Shown piece by piece: positions 32,231 through 41,221 of a stretch of DNA of 64,000 nucleotides. Position 1 is the stretch's first letter. Each line of letters begins with the position of its first letter. A program made the position numbers and the translations under genes. Source of the DNA: Roseicyclus marinus (GTDB taxonomy: Bacteria; Pseudomonadota; Alphaproteobacteria; Rhodobacterales; Rhodobacteraceae); contig NZ_JASJOF010000003.1 in NCBI RefSeq assembly GCF_030163795.1, positions 357,501 to 421,500 of the forward strand, given 5' to 3'. A model generated the notes under the pieces. The model had not been told where the DNA came from and did no database searches. It saw only the letters and a list, made by a program, of their open reading frames with translations.

Positions 32231-35190
32231 GCTTTGATCTCCTGTGCTTTGCCTGCCACCCGGCCCCGCGCCTCATCCAGCCCCGCCTTCAGGCCACGGT
32301 GTTTCGCCTCAACGATGGCCAGCCGTTTCGCCATTTCTGCCGGGTTGGCCTGCGTGCGATATGCCCAGGCGCGCAGGTCGGCCTGTTCCCGCGCGATTCG
32401 GCTGGCGATCTCTTCCTCGCTGCCGTCGCCCAGCGTGTAGCCGAAATGAACGTGGAAAAATCGTGCCTCGACCCGGGCCCTCGCGAAGGTCTCGGCCGGG
32501 TCGTAGTCATGCGAGTGATAGACACAGGCCGTCGGCGCATAGAGCTTGGTGTAACCCGCTTCGATGATGTCGCGCGCCCAGACCTGATCCTCTCCGTAAT
32601 CCACTTCCGGATAGGGGATCTCGGTCCAGACACTTCGGCGCATCGCCGAATTGTTGTCGGAATAGAAATGCAGCAATTGCCGCCAACCCATGTCGCCTGA
32701 GCCCCATCTGGCGGGGTCCGTGTCGCGCGACAGGACCAGCGGATGGGCCAGCATGTTGTCGAAATGCCCTTCAATCTCGCGGCGCACCCATTCAGGATGA
32801 TGCGGATAGGGCAGGTGGCGGCCGAACAGGCCCGCAGCCTCGGGCACATGGTCGAACATGGCGCAGATGTCATGCGCCCATGTCGTGCTGGCGGGAATGG
32901 CGTCTTGTGTCAGAAAACCGATGATCGGGGCGCGTCCCGCCGCCGCCGCCGCGTTCCTTGTGCGCCCATGCTGGAAATCGGCCTGATCGATCTCGATCAG
33001 CGCGACATCCTTTTGCGCGCGCAGCCATTCGGCTGTGCCATCCGTCGACCTCGAATCGATGCAATGGATCTGGATCGCCTCGGCCATGTTTTGCCGCCGC
33101 AAGGCCGCGATCACCTGTGCCACCTCGTCCCGCCCGTTCCATGTCGGGATGACCACATCAAGCAAGATGTCCTTGCGCCGCGTCCGCGCAGGGGCCGCGA
33201 TCCGCCGCGGCGCGATCTCGGTCAGCCGTTCGCGCAAGGATCGCTCGACGATGCGCGCACTGTCCTCCCACGAGAATGCGGCCGCCCATGCGCGCCCTGC
33301 CTCGGCTTGTCGCGCGCGCAGCGCCCGATCTTCCAAAAGCCCCGCGATCTTGCCCGCGATATCGACCGGGTCCGGCCCGGCCAGCGTCACTACCCCCTCG
33401 GGAAAGATCGCCCGCGTGCTGTCGCCGTCCAGTTCCACCACCGGCAGGCCGCAGGCCATCATTTCCTGCGGGACCAGCGAATAATTGGTCCCCGAAAAAC
33501 AGATCCCGATATCGCAGGACCGGTAGAGATCGGCCAGCTTCGCCGCGGACAGAACCCCATGGTTCACCGCCGGAAAACTGACCATCCCAAAGGGCAAATC
33601 TGTCTGGCCGAAAAAATGCACCTCGAAATCATCACGCAGGGCGGCGAGGTGTTCCAACGCCATCAGGGACAGCGTGACACAACGCCGGGCGGTGTGGTCG
33701 CGCGCATAGACCGCGATGCGCAGCGGCGTGGCCGCTTCTGCCGCCACCGTTTCGGCGGGATTGTAGATTTCGAGGTCGTAGGCCAGGTGAAAATGGCAGG
33801 CCCATGCCCCGTATTTTTCCCGCATGATCCGTTCCAGCCATGGGCTGGCGCAGATGCAGGGCAGGCCGAACCGGTAGGTCTGTTCGGCCAGCAGCCGCTC
33901 GGACCCGGTGGGGTGGAATTCCACCTCGTAATCCTGCACGAAATAGAATCTCTCGTGAAAACCCGTCACGGCACGGGCAAGATAGGCGGTCGTCCAGCCC
34001 GTCGCGACCACCGCGTCGCCCGTCGCCTCGAACAGGCCGTTCTCCGCGAAATCCACGGGCGCCGCGATGCATTGGAAATGCTTCACGATCGTGTCCCATG
34101 CCGCCTCGCCGCTTTTGTGGAACACGGGCGCTTCGATCCAGACCTTGCAGCGATGGCCGAACATCTCGAGGAACCGGATCATCCGGAAAATCGTCATGTG
34201 CCCGCCGGACCCCGGCTGGAAATCCGGGATGATCCAATGGATCGTCAGACATTCGGGCGTGATCTTCGCCGGGGGGCGGGTTCCCCGGCCCGCCTTCGCC
34301 ACGGGCAGCATGACCGACTGCAGATGCGGGGGGATGACGCTCGCGCCCTTGGCCGTGATCAGGCGCACCGGTTCGTCGCCACGCGCCCTGCGCCCCTCGG
34401 CCTTCCCGAACAGGATGAAATGCAGGAAGGGATTGATATCGCCGCGGGCGATGTCGGGATAGCTCTCGATATAATGGCGCGTCGAGAAATCGGGTCTCGG
34501 GTCGCGCCGCTCGCGCCAGCCCACCGCCATGTAGTGAACCAGCAGCGCCTCGTCATCTTCCGCCGCAAGGTCAGGGTTCATCATCCGGTAAAAGGCCGGA
34601 TCGAACGCCTCCCGCACGGTGTCCAGATCGGCGGCCTTCACCAGATGGGCAAGGGTGCGGCTCCCCAGCTTGCGCCCCTCGAATTGCCCGTGCGTCACGA
34701 AATGCAGAAAAGGGTTTAGCCCCGCCTCACCGACATCGGGATGCGCGCCCAGGTAATCTTGCGCCGAAAACGTCGGGTTGGGCGTCAACCCGGCCGCCGA
34801 GCCGATCATCAGGCAATGCGACAGCAGGGTGTCCACCGGCAGGTCGGACAGCTGGGGCACCTGCGTTCTGTAATGCCCGGCGTCGAAATGGGGCCGCGCC
34901 AGCATCAGCGCCTCATCCCCGATATCGGGGCCCTGCGATCTGCCCCAAAGGCTCAGGCTGGCCGCGCGCCCCTCGGCGCGGCCGCGCTGGATGTAATGCG
35001 CAAAAGGGTTCAGGCCCGCCGCCGCCACATCGGGGTTGCGCGACAGGTAGCGGCGCACCGAAAAGAACGGCGTCGGGTCAAGCCCGGCCTTCCAGCCCGT
35101 CTTCATGAAATGCCGGAACAGGTCACGGTCCGACAACCGCGCGGGCGATGGATGGATCGCGCGGTAAAAGGCGGGGTCGAACTCCGCCAT
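32227..35190 (-). CDS. Large modular glycosyltransferase with N-terminal repeats (surface polysaccharide)
   Basis: The 987-residue protein has three parts. Residues about 4-76, 102-174 and 196-270 are three copies of a repeat of the form FDPAFYR...NPDVAxAGLNPFxHYxxxGxxEGR. About 330-690 is a GT-B region related to rhamnan or S-layer glycan transferases (IHWIIPDFQPGSGGHMTIFR; VPQEMMACGLPVVELDGD). About 715-940 is a GT-A family 2 domain (LDVVIPTWNGRDEVAQVI; IHCIDSRSTDGTAEWL). The start is uncertain: the ATG at 35190 has GAGG 8 nt upstream, but 35229 is possible. It leads an operon whose next two genes are broken. Confidence 0.85.
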   Translation of the reverse strand: MAEFDPAFYRAIHPSPARLSDRDLFRHFMKTGWKAGLDPTPFFSVRRYLSRNPDVAAAGLNPFAHYIQRGRAEGRAASLSLWGRSQGPDIGDEALMLARPHFDAGHYRTQVPQLSDLPVDTLLSHCLMIGSAAGLTPNPTFSAQDYLGAHPDVGEAGLNPFLHFVTHGQFEGRKLGSRTLAHLVKAADLDTVREAFDPAFYRMMNPDLAAEDDEALLVHYMAVGWRERRDPRPDFSTRHYIESYPDIARGDINPFLHFILFGKAEGRRARGDEPVRLITAKGASVIPPHLQSVMLPVAKAGRGTRPPAKITPECLTIHWIIPDFQPGSGGHMTIFRMIRFLEMFGHRCKVWIEAPVFHKSGEAAWDTIVKHFQCIAAPVDFAENGLFEATGDAVVATGWTTAYLARAVTGFHERFYFVQDYEVEFHPTGSERLLAEQTYRFGLPCICASPWLERIMREKYGAWACHFHLAYDLEIYNPAETVAAEAATPLRIAVYARDHTARRCVTLSLMALEHLAALRDDFEVHFFGQTDLPFGMVSFPAVNHGVLSAAKLADLYRSCDIGICFSGTNYSLVPQEMMACGLPVVELDGDSTRAIFPEGVVTLAGPDPVDIAGKIAGLLEDRALRARQAEAGRAWAAAFSWEDSARIVERSLRERLTEIAPRRIAAPARTRRKDILLDVVIPTWNGRDEVAQVIAALRRQNMAEAIQIHCIDSRSTDGTAEWLRAQKDVALIEIDQADFQHGRTRNAAAAAGRAPIIGFLTQDAIPASTTWAHDICAMFDHVPEAAGLFGRHLPYPHHPEWVRREIEGHFDNMLAHPLVLSRDTDPARWGSGDMGWRQLLHFYSDNNSAMRRSVWTEIPYPEVDYGEDQVWARDIIEAGYTKLYAPTACVYHSHDYDPAETFARARVEARFFHVHFGYTLGDGSEEEIASRIAREQADLRAWAYRTQANPAEMAKRLAIVEAKHRGLKAGLDEARGRVAGKAQEIKA

Positions 35191-35461
35191 GACCTTCGCC
35201 TCGGTGCGCGCCCGGACAAGGGGACGCATTCCGCCAAAGACACGCTGTACAAGCACACCAGCCAAAACACACAAACCCGAACACTGGCAACGAACCTCTC
35301 CCGCTTAGCGCAGTTGCGGGCCTCGTGGTAGATCCTACCGAAGCCGCCCCGCATCGGGGCAGGGCGACCGGACCAAGCTTGACACTCCCCCTGTCTTCGT
35401 CCTGAACATCCGCCCCGAACGATCCGGACAGATCCACCGCCTTCCAAGGATACAGACGAAT
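35191..35461. other. Intergenic region between divergent glycosyltransferase and FAH-family genes
   Basis: The region holds a consensus-like TTGACA at 35379-35384 reading toward the FAH-family gene, with no convincing -10 box at the expected distance. I see no other signal. Confidence 0.35.
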
Positions 35462-36142
35462 ATGACCGATCTCTTCCCGCCCGCCGCCGTCACTCGCTTT
35501 CCGGTCGACGGCTCCGACGTGACCCTGCCGATCCGGCGGGTCTATTGTATCGGGCGCAACTACGCCGCCCACGCGGTCGAGATGGGTCACGACCCGGACA
35601 AGGAGCCGCCGTTCTTCTTCCAGAAGAACCCCGACAACGTGACGTTCGGCGATTTTCCCTATCCCGTCGAAACCAGCGACGTGCATCACGAGGTCGAACT
35701 GGTCGTCGCCCTGTCGAAGGGGGGCACGAACATTCCCGTCGAAACCGCGCTCGACCATGTCTTCGGCTATGCCGTGGGTCTCGACATGACGCGCCGCGAC
35801 CTTCAGGGCGAGGCCAAGAAACTGGGCCGCCCGTGGGAAATCGGCAAGGCGGTCGAGAAATCCGCCCCCTGTTCGCCGCTCGTCCCCGCCGACCGTATCG
35901 GTCACCCGGCATCCGGCGCCATCTGGCTCAAGGTCAACGGCGAGATGCGGCAAGAGGGAGATCTGAACCAGATGCTCTGGAAAGTGCCCGAGATGATCTC
36001 GATCCTGTCGCGCTACTTCACGCTCCAGCCGGGCGACGTGATCATGACCGGAACGCCCGCAGGCGTCGGTCCCGTGGTCAAGGGCGACGTGATGCAGGCC
36101 CATGTCGAGGGCGTGGGCGATCTGGTCGTCACCGTTGTATGA
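35462..36142 (+). CDS. Fumarylacetoacetate hydrolase family protein (fumarylpyruvate hydrolase-like)
   Basis: The 226-residue protein is a single-domain FAH-family enzyme that cleaves C-C bonds in beta-diketo acids. The core motifs are YCIGRNYAAHAVEMG, the metal ligands in HHEVELVVAL (Glu-x-Glu) and a downstream Asp in YAVGLDMTRRDLQ, and PGDVIMTGTPAGVGPV near the end. Short members of this type often act as fumarylpyruvate or maleylpyruvate hydrolases or oxaloacetate decarboxylases. It is monocistronic, and its neighbours do not settle the substrate. Confidence 0.87.
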   Translation: MTDLFPPAAVTRFPVDGSDVTLPIRRVYCIGRNYAAHAVEMGHDPDKEPPFFFQKNPDNVTFGDFPYPVETSDVHHEVELVVALSKGGTNIPVETALDHVFGYAVGLDMTRRDLQGEAKKLGRPWEIGKAVEKSAPCSPLVPADRIGHPASGAIWLKVNGEMRQEGDLNQMLWKVPEMISILSRYFTLQPGDVIMTGTPAGVGPVVKGDVMQAHVEGVGDLVVTVV

Positions 36143-36157
36143 CTAAAGGGCAGGGGG

Positions 36158-36173
36158 CGGGCGCCTGCGCCCG
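36158..36173. terminator. Hairpin between convergent FAH-family and matR genes
   Basis: CGGGCGC (36158-36164) and GCGCCCG (36167-36173) form a 7-bp stem in the 39-nt gap between two convergent genes. There is no T-run on either strand, so it is a weak candidate for a bidirectional terminator. Confidence 0.45.
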
Positions 36174-36181
36174 GCCCGGCC

Positions 36182-36847
36182 TCAGGCGCGGCGCAGGCCG
36201 GAATCGCGATAGCTCGCCATCAGGTCGTTGAACCGCTCGCCCTGCACGGCGACATGCCCGCGCAGCGCCTCGCCTGCGCCTTGGCTGTCTCCGCTCCGCA
36301 GCGCCTCAAGAATGCGGCGGTGTTCGTCCAGCGATTGCCGCAACCGCCCGCGCGAATGAAGCTGCATCCGCCGGAACGGTTGCAGCCGCCGATGCAGCCG
36401 CGTGGCCTCGGTGGCAAGGAATCCGTTGCCGCTGGCCTCGTAGATCAGGTGATGGAACCGCTCGTTCTCGCGGTAATAGGCGTCCGCATCGCCCGCAGTG
36501 ACCGAAGCTTCGCAGGCGGTCACCGTTTCCTCGATCCGCGCCAGCATCGTGTCGCTCATCCGCCGCGCGGCCAGCCGCCCGCAAAATGCTTCCAGCTCGG
36601 CCATCACCTCGAACATCTCGACCATCTCGTCAAAGGCCGGATGCCGCACGAAGGCGCCGCGATGCGGGATCAACTCCACCAGCCCCGAACCTGCGAGACG
36701 CTGGAACGCTTCCCGGATCGGCGTGCGCGAAACCGCGAACCTGTCCGAAAGACGCGCCTCGTCCAGCCGCTCTCCATCGCGAAATTCCCCGGTGAGAATC
36801 GCCTGTTCCAGCTGCTCGCGAAGCGTATCTGCGATGCGTTCCGACAT
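36182..36847 (-). CDS. matR: GntR/FadR-family regulator of malonate metabolism (MatR-like)
   Basis: The 221-residue protein has an N-terminal winged helix-turn-helix (LREQLEQAILTGEFRDGERL, then LSDRFAVSRTPIREAFQRL) and an all-helical FCD effector domain with metal-binding histidines (ERFHHLIYEASGN; LDEHRRILEAL; LRGHV). The ATG at 36847 fits the family start MSERIADTLREQ; the frame is open further upstream. It is divergent from a malonate transport and activation operon, as rhizobial matR is, so it is probably its regulator. Confidence 0.82.
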   Translation of the reverse strand: MSERIADTLREQLEQAILTGEFRDGERLDEARLSDRFAVSRTPIREAFQRLAGSGLVELIPHRGAFVRHPAFDEMVEMFEVMAELEAFCGRLAARRMSDTMLARIEETVTACEASVTAGDADAYYRENERFHHLIYEASGNGFLATEATRLHRRLQPFRRMQLHSRGRLRQSLDEHRRILEALRSGDSQGAGEALRGHVAVQGERFNDLMASYRDSGLRRA

Positions 36848-36891
36848 GCTCCGACACCTATCCCATAGGTTGAATGCAGGCAATGGGGATA

Positions 36892-36905
36892 TTGTATACG
36901 AAAGC
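36892..36905. promoter_or_regulatory. Candidate MatR operator
   Basis: The segment TATTGTATACGAAA in the matR-matP gap has the self-complementary core GTATAC (36896-36901) with flanking TT/GA. It resembles the TTGTA/TACA-type inverted repeat that I recall for rhizobial MatR. It lies 45 nt upstream of the matR start and about 90 nt upstream of matP. Confidence 0.5.
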
Positions 36906-36992
36906 TTTGACATTGCACACGGACATGCTACGACTTGAGCAAGCCGCGGTGATTGGAGGTTGCCGGGGCGCTATCCAAAGGGGGGTATCACC

Positions 36993-37979
36993 ATGGAATT
37001 CAAGGTCAGCGCCGCGCTTGCGGCTGGCATCCTTTTCGTTGCGGGCAGCGCCGCCGCCCAAACCGAACTGCGCCTGTCGCATCAATGGTCGACCGGCGAT
37101 GTGCGCCATCAGGTTGCCGAGATGATCGCCAACGAGGTCGCCGCCGCCGATGTCGGCCTCGAGATCACAATCTACCCGTCGGAATCGCTGTTCCGCGCCC
37201 GCGAGCAATATAATCCGCTGTCGCGCGGTCAGGTCGACATGATCGTCTATCCGCTGTCTTATTCCGGCGGCCAGCGTCCCGAATACAACCTGACCCTGAT
37301 GCCCGGTCTCGTGCGCAACCACGACCATGCCGCGCGCCTCAACGAAAGCCCCTTCATGGAGCGGATCGAGGCGCTGATGGCCGAGGATGACGTGATGGTC
37401 CTCGTCCATGGCTACCTTGCGGGCGGCTTCGCCTCGACCGGCGACTGCATCACCCGGCCCGAGCATGTCAGCGGCCTGACCACCCGCGCCGCTGGCCGCG
37501 CCTTCGAGGAAATGCTGGCCGCCGCCGGCGCCTCGATCAGTTCAATGGCCTCGTCCGAAGTCTACAACGCGATGCAGACCGGCGTTCTTCAGGCGGTCAA
37601 CACCTCGTCCTCGTCCTTCGCGTCCTTCCGTCTTCAGGAACAGGTCGCCTGCTACACGCCCGCGGGCGATTACGCGCTGTGGTTCATGTATCAGCCCGTG
37701 CTGATGAACCTCTCGACCTTCGAGGGCCTGACCGAGGAACAGCAGGCCGCGCTCACCGCCGCCGCCGCCAATGCCGAGGCCTGGTATCTCGAGCAGGCCA
37801 AAGCCGAAGATGCGGCTTCGGTCGAGGTCTTCCGCGAGGCCGGCGTCCAGATCGCCGAGATGACCGAAGATGATTTCAACGCCTGGCTCGCCCTGGCACA
37901 GGAAAGCTCCTACCCGTCCTTCATCGCCGAAGTGCCGAACGGTCAGGAACTGCTCGACCTCGCCCTGTCGGTCGAGTGA
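36993..37979 (+). CDS. matP: TRAP transporter substrate-binding protein DctP, probable malonate carrier
   Basis: This 328-residue periplasmic binding protein has a signal peptide (about 1-23, ending GSAAA|QTELR) and the DctP fold: LRLSHQWSTGDVRHQVAEMI, then GQVDMIVYPLSY and the QTGVLQAVNTSSSSF substrate region. AAGGGGGG lies upstream of the ATG. It starts the operon with the small and large TRAP permeases and with malonyl-CoA decarboxylase and synthetase, so malonate is the likely ligand. Confidence 0.87.
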   Translation: MEFKVSAALAAGILFVAGSAAAQTELRLSHQWSTGDVRHQVAEMIANEVAAADVGLEITIYPSESLFRAREQYNPLSRGQVDMIVYPLSYSGGQRPEYNLTLMPGLVRNHDHAARLNESPFMERIEALMAEDDVMVLVHGYLAGGFASTGDCITRPEHVSGLTTRAAGRAFEEMLAAAGASISSMASSEVYNAMQTGVLQAVNTSSSSFASFRLQEQVACYTPAGDYALWFMYQPVLMNLSTFEGLTEEQQAALTAAAANAEAWYLEQAKAEDAASVEVFREAGVQIAEMTEDDFNAWLALAQESSYPSFIAEVPNGQELLDLALSVE

Positions 37980-37986
37980 TCGCTTC

Positions 37987-38010
37987 GGGGCGGCGCCCGT
38001 GCGCCGCCCC
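37987..38010 (+). repeat. Intercistronic hairpin after the DctP gene
   Basis: A perfect 10-bp stem, GGGGCGGCGC (37987-37996) with GCGCCGCCCC (38001-38010), closes a CCGT loop 7 nt after the matP stop. It has no T-run. It probably protects the binding-protein part of the transcript or reduces read-through to the permease genes. Confidence 0.78.
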
Positions 38011-38079
38011 ATGACCCTGCGCGCGGGCCCGCGCTCTCGCCGCCCGCCTTCCACACCCAGCACGCGCCGGAGGTTCTCG

Positions 38080-38628
38080 ATGGCGACCCTTCCCTCAGCC
38101 GGAGCCGCGCGCACCGGAAACAACCTGTTCCTGCGCGCCGTGGCCGCCCTGTCCACGCTCTGCGGCTGGACCGCCGCGGCGATGATCCTCAGTGCGGTCC
38201 TCATCACCTGCCAGATGATCTTCATCCGCTTCGTGCTGGGCCAGTCCACGATCTGGCAGACCGAGGCGGTGATCTACCTCGTGCTCGCCTCGACGCTTCT
38301 GGGTCTGCCCTATGTGCAGCTGATGCGCGGCCATGTGAACGTCGACCTGATGCCGATCTGGACCAAGGGTCCGCTGCGCAAGGCGCTGGCCTTTCTCGTG
38401 CTTGGCGCGTCTATCGTGATCATCGGCACCATGGCCTTCTACGCCTACGAGATGTGGCATTTCGCTTGGGCGCGCGGCTGGCGGTCCGACACCGTCTGGG
38501 GTGTCAGGCTCTGGATTCCCTATCTCGCCATGCCTGTCGGCTTCGGCCTCTACCTTCTGCAACTGGGGGCCGACATGTACGCGCTCGCCTTCGGGATCGA
38601 GAAACCCTTCGGGCTGGAGGACAACTGA
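38080..38628 (+). CDS. matQ: TRAP transporter small permease DctQ, probable malonate carrier
   Basis: The 182-residue protein has four hydrophobic segments typical of DctQ, with the family stretch LGQSTIWQTEAVIYLVLAST and GHVNVDLMP. GGAGG lies 6 nt before the ATG at 38080. Its stop overlaps the ATG of the large permease by one base (TGATG). Confidence 0.88.
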   Translation: MATLPSAGAARTGNNLFLRAVAALSTLCGWTAAAMILSAVLITCQMIFIRFVLGQSTIWQTEAVIYLVLASTLLGLPYVQLMRGHVNVDLMPIWTKGPLRKALAFLVLGASIVIIGTMAFYAYEMWHFAWARGWRSDTVWGVRLWIPYLAMPVGFGLYLLQLGADMYALAFGIEKPFGLEDN

Positions 38629-39941
38629 TGGATCCGCTCACGCTTGGCCTGCTGGTCGCGGCCGTCACCATCCTCGTGCTCTTCTCGGGCGTGTCCGTCG
38701 CCGCCGGTCTCCTGATCGTGGCGGGTGGATTCCTGCTCGTCTTCGACGGGATGCGCTCGCTCGAACTCATGCCCGAGATCTTCTTCGGCAAGCTCAATTC
38801 CTTTGCCCTGCTCGCCATCCCGATGTTCATCATCATGGGGGCGGCCATCGCCTCGACGCGGGCGGGGGCGGATCTCTACGAGGCGCTCGAACGCTGGCTC
38901 ACCCGCGTTCCGGGCGGGCTCGTCATGTCGAACCTCGGGGCCTGCGCGCTCTTTTCGGCCATGTCGGGTTCCAGCCCCGCAACCTGCGCCGCCATCGGCA
39001 AGATGGGCATCCCCGAGATGCGCAAGCGCGGCTATGCCGACGAGGTGGCGGCAGGCTCCATCGCGGCGGGCGGAACGCTCGGCATCCTGATCCCGCCCTC
39101 CGTCACGATGATCGTCTACGGCATTGCCACCGAAACCTCTATCGGGCGGCTGTTCCTTGCGGGCGTCATGCCGGGGCTTCTGCTGGTCGGTCTGTTCATG
39201 GCCTGGTCGGTCTTCCACACTTGGCGCTACGGCAATGCCTCGGTTCTGGCGACGCGCAGCTACAGCATGCGGGAACGCCTCGAGATCCTGCCGCGCGTCA
39301 TTCCCTTCATCATCATCATCGTCGGCGTGCTCTATGCCATGTATGGCGGCATCGCCACGCCGTCCGAGACGGCGGCGGTCGGCGCGCTTTTGTGTCTCCT
39401 GATCGCGATGATCATCTACCGGCTTTGGTCCCCCATGAAACTCTGGGGCATCTTGCGCGACAGCACGCGGGAATCGGTGATGATCCTCTTCATCATCGGG
39501 GCGGCGGGTGTGTTCAGCTACATGCTCTCCTCGCTCTACATCACCCAATCCATCGCGGAATGGATCTCGGCGCTCGACGTGAACCGCTGGGTGCTTCTGG
39601 GCGTGGTCAACGTCTTCCTCCTGATCGCGGGCTTCTTTCTGCCGCCGGTCGCCGTGATCTTGATGGCGGCCCCGATCCTGATGCCGATCATCCTTGCCGC
39701 CGATTTCGATCCCTACTGGTTCGCGGTGATCCTGACGATCAACATGGAAATCGGCCTGATCTCGCCACCTGTCGGCCTCAACCTCTATGTCATCAACTCC
39801 ATCGCGCCCGACATTCCGCTGAAAAAGATCCTCGTGGGCTCGCTGCCCTATGTCGGCTGCATGGTGCTGGCGATCATCATCCTGTGCATCTTCCCGGGCA
39901 TCGCGACATGGCTGCCCGATCTGGTGATGGGACCGGTCTGA
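38628..39941 (+). CDS. matM: TRAP transporter large permease DctM, probable malonate carrier
   Basis: The 437-residue ion-coupled permease has about 12 membrane segments and the DctM motifs LLAIPMFIIMGAAIA, FSAMSGSSPATCAAIGKMGIPEM and LGILIPPSVTMIVYGI, with a second half ending GLISPPVGLNLYVIN. It drives uptake by sodium or proton gradient in complex with DctQ. The stop overlaps the malonyl-CoA decarboxylase ATG by one base. Confidence 0.92.
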   Translation: MDPLTLGLLVAAVTILVLFSGVSVAAGLLIVAGGFLLVFDGMRSLELMPEIFFGKLNSFALLAIPMFIIMGAAIASTRAGADLYEALERWLTRVPGGLVMSNLGACALFSAMSGSSPATCAAIGKMGIPEMRKRGYADEVAAGSIAAGGTLGILIPPSVTMIVYGIATETSIGRLFLAGVMPGLLLVGLFMAWSVFHTWRYGNASVLATRSYSMRERLEILPRVIPFIIIIVGVLYAMYGGIATPSETAAVGALLCLLIAMIIYRLWSPMKLWGILRDSTRESVMILFIIGAAGVFSYMLSSLYITQSIAEWISALDVNRWVLLGVVNVFLLIAGFFLPPVAVILMAAPILMPIILAADFDPYWFAVILTINMEIGLISPPVGLNLYVINSIAPDIPLKKILVGSLPYVGCMVLAIIILCIFPGIATWLPDLVMGPV

Positions 39942-41200
39942 TGGGACGCAGCTGGGCGCTTGGTGATCTGCTCTCGACGTTGTTCGAGCGTCGGGCGCCC
40001 ACGGGGGCCGTCACTGGCAATGCCCCCCTGCCGGACCTGTGTCGCGCCCTGATGTCGGGGCGGGGCGAGGTTTCGGGGATGAAGCTCGCTTCGGAAGCGC
40101 TCGCACGCTGGCGCGCGGCGGATGAGGCGGAGCGGCTGGCCTTCTTCCGCTTCCTCGCCGACGACATGGACCTCGACCCCCGCGCACTCGGCGATGCGGC
40201 CCGCGCCTATGCCGACAGCCGCGACACCGCGCATCTCACGACGCTTCTCGCGGCCGCAGAACCTCCGCGACAGGAATTGCTCCGCCGCCTCAACCAGGCG
40301 CCGGGCGGCACGGCCGATCTGGTCGCCATGCGTGTCGCCCTGATGCAGGCCGCGCAGGACGATCCCGGCCTTGGCCGCGTCGACCTCGATTTCCGTCATC
40401 TCTTCGCCAGCTGGTTCAACCGTGGCTTTCTGGTCCTGCGCCGGATCGACTGGGACAGCCCCGCCGCCCTTCTGGAACGGCTCATCGCCTACGAGGCCGT
40501 CCACGAAATCCAAAGCTGGGATGACCTGCGCCGCCGCGTCGCGCCGCGCGACCGGCGCTGTTTCGCCTTCTTCCATCCCGCGCTTCCCGACGATCCCCTG
40601 ATCTTCGTTCAGGTCGCGTTGACCCGTGGCATCCCCGGCGCCATCGGCCCGATCCTGTCCAAGGACCGCCAGCCCCTGCCGCCCGCCGAGGCCGATACGG
40701 CGATCTTCTATTCCATCTCCAATTGTCAGGCGGGCCTGCGCGGCATTTCCTTCGGCAATTCCCTGATCAAGCAGGTGGTCGAAGTTCTGGGTGCCGAACT
40801 GCCCCAGCTGAAAACCTTCGCCACGCTCTCGCCCATTCCAGGCCTCGTGCGCTGGCTCGATGATACCGGCATCGCCCATCCCGACGATCCCGCACAGGTC
40901 CGCGCCCTGGCCGCCCGCTACCTGCTGGAGGCCAAGGCCCGCGACGACCAACCGCGCGATCCCGTCGCGCGCTTCCACCTCGACAACGGGGCCGAGGTTC
41001 ACGCGATCCATGCCGAGGCCGATCTGTCGCCCCGCGGCCAGTCGCAAAGCCTCGGGGCCATGGTCAATTACCGCTATGACCCCGCGCGGGTCGAAGACAA
41101 TCACGAAACCTATGCCACCGCCTATCACGTTGTCGCCACGCGCGATGTGAAGGCGCTGGTCACGCCCGGTGCGGACCGCGCCCGCGGCGCTCGCGACTGA
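39941..41200 (+). CDS. matA: Malonyl-CoA decarboxylase
   Basis: This enzyme converts malonyl-CoA to acetyl-CoA and CO2. The 419-residue protein has the helical N-terminal domain and a C-terminal acetyltransferase-like domain with the catalytic Ser and His region: CFAFFHPALPDDPLIFVQVAL, then SISNCQAGLRGISFGNSLIK and LATLSPIPGLVRWL-type sequence, and GAMVNYRYDPARVEDNHETY at the end. The start is at the TRAP permease stop. With matB it forms the malonate to acetyl-CoA route. Confidence 0.94.
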   Translation: MGRSWALGDLLSTLFERRAPTGAVTGNAPLPDLCRALMSGRGEVSGMKLASEALARWRAADEAERLAFFRFLADDMDLDPRALGDAARAYADSRDTAHLTTLLAAAEPPRQELLRRLNQAPGGTADLVAMRVALMQAAQDDPGLGRVDLDFRHLFASWFNRGFLVLRRIDWDSPAALLERLIAYEAVHEIQSWDDLRRRVAPRDRRCFAFFHPALPDDPLIFVQVALTRGIPGAIGPILSKDRQPLPPAEADTAIFYSISNCQAGLRGISFGNSLIKQVVEVLGAELPQLKTFATLSPIPGLVRWLDDTGIAHPDDPAQVRALAARYLLEAKARDDQPRDPVARFHLDNGAEVHAIHAEADLSPRGQSQSLGAMVNYRYDPARVEDNHETYATAYHVVATRDVKALVTPGADRARGARD

Positions 41201-41221
41201 AACGGAGGCGCTGGGCCACCC

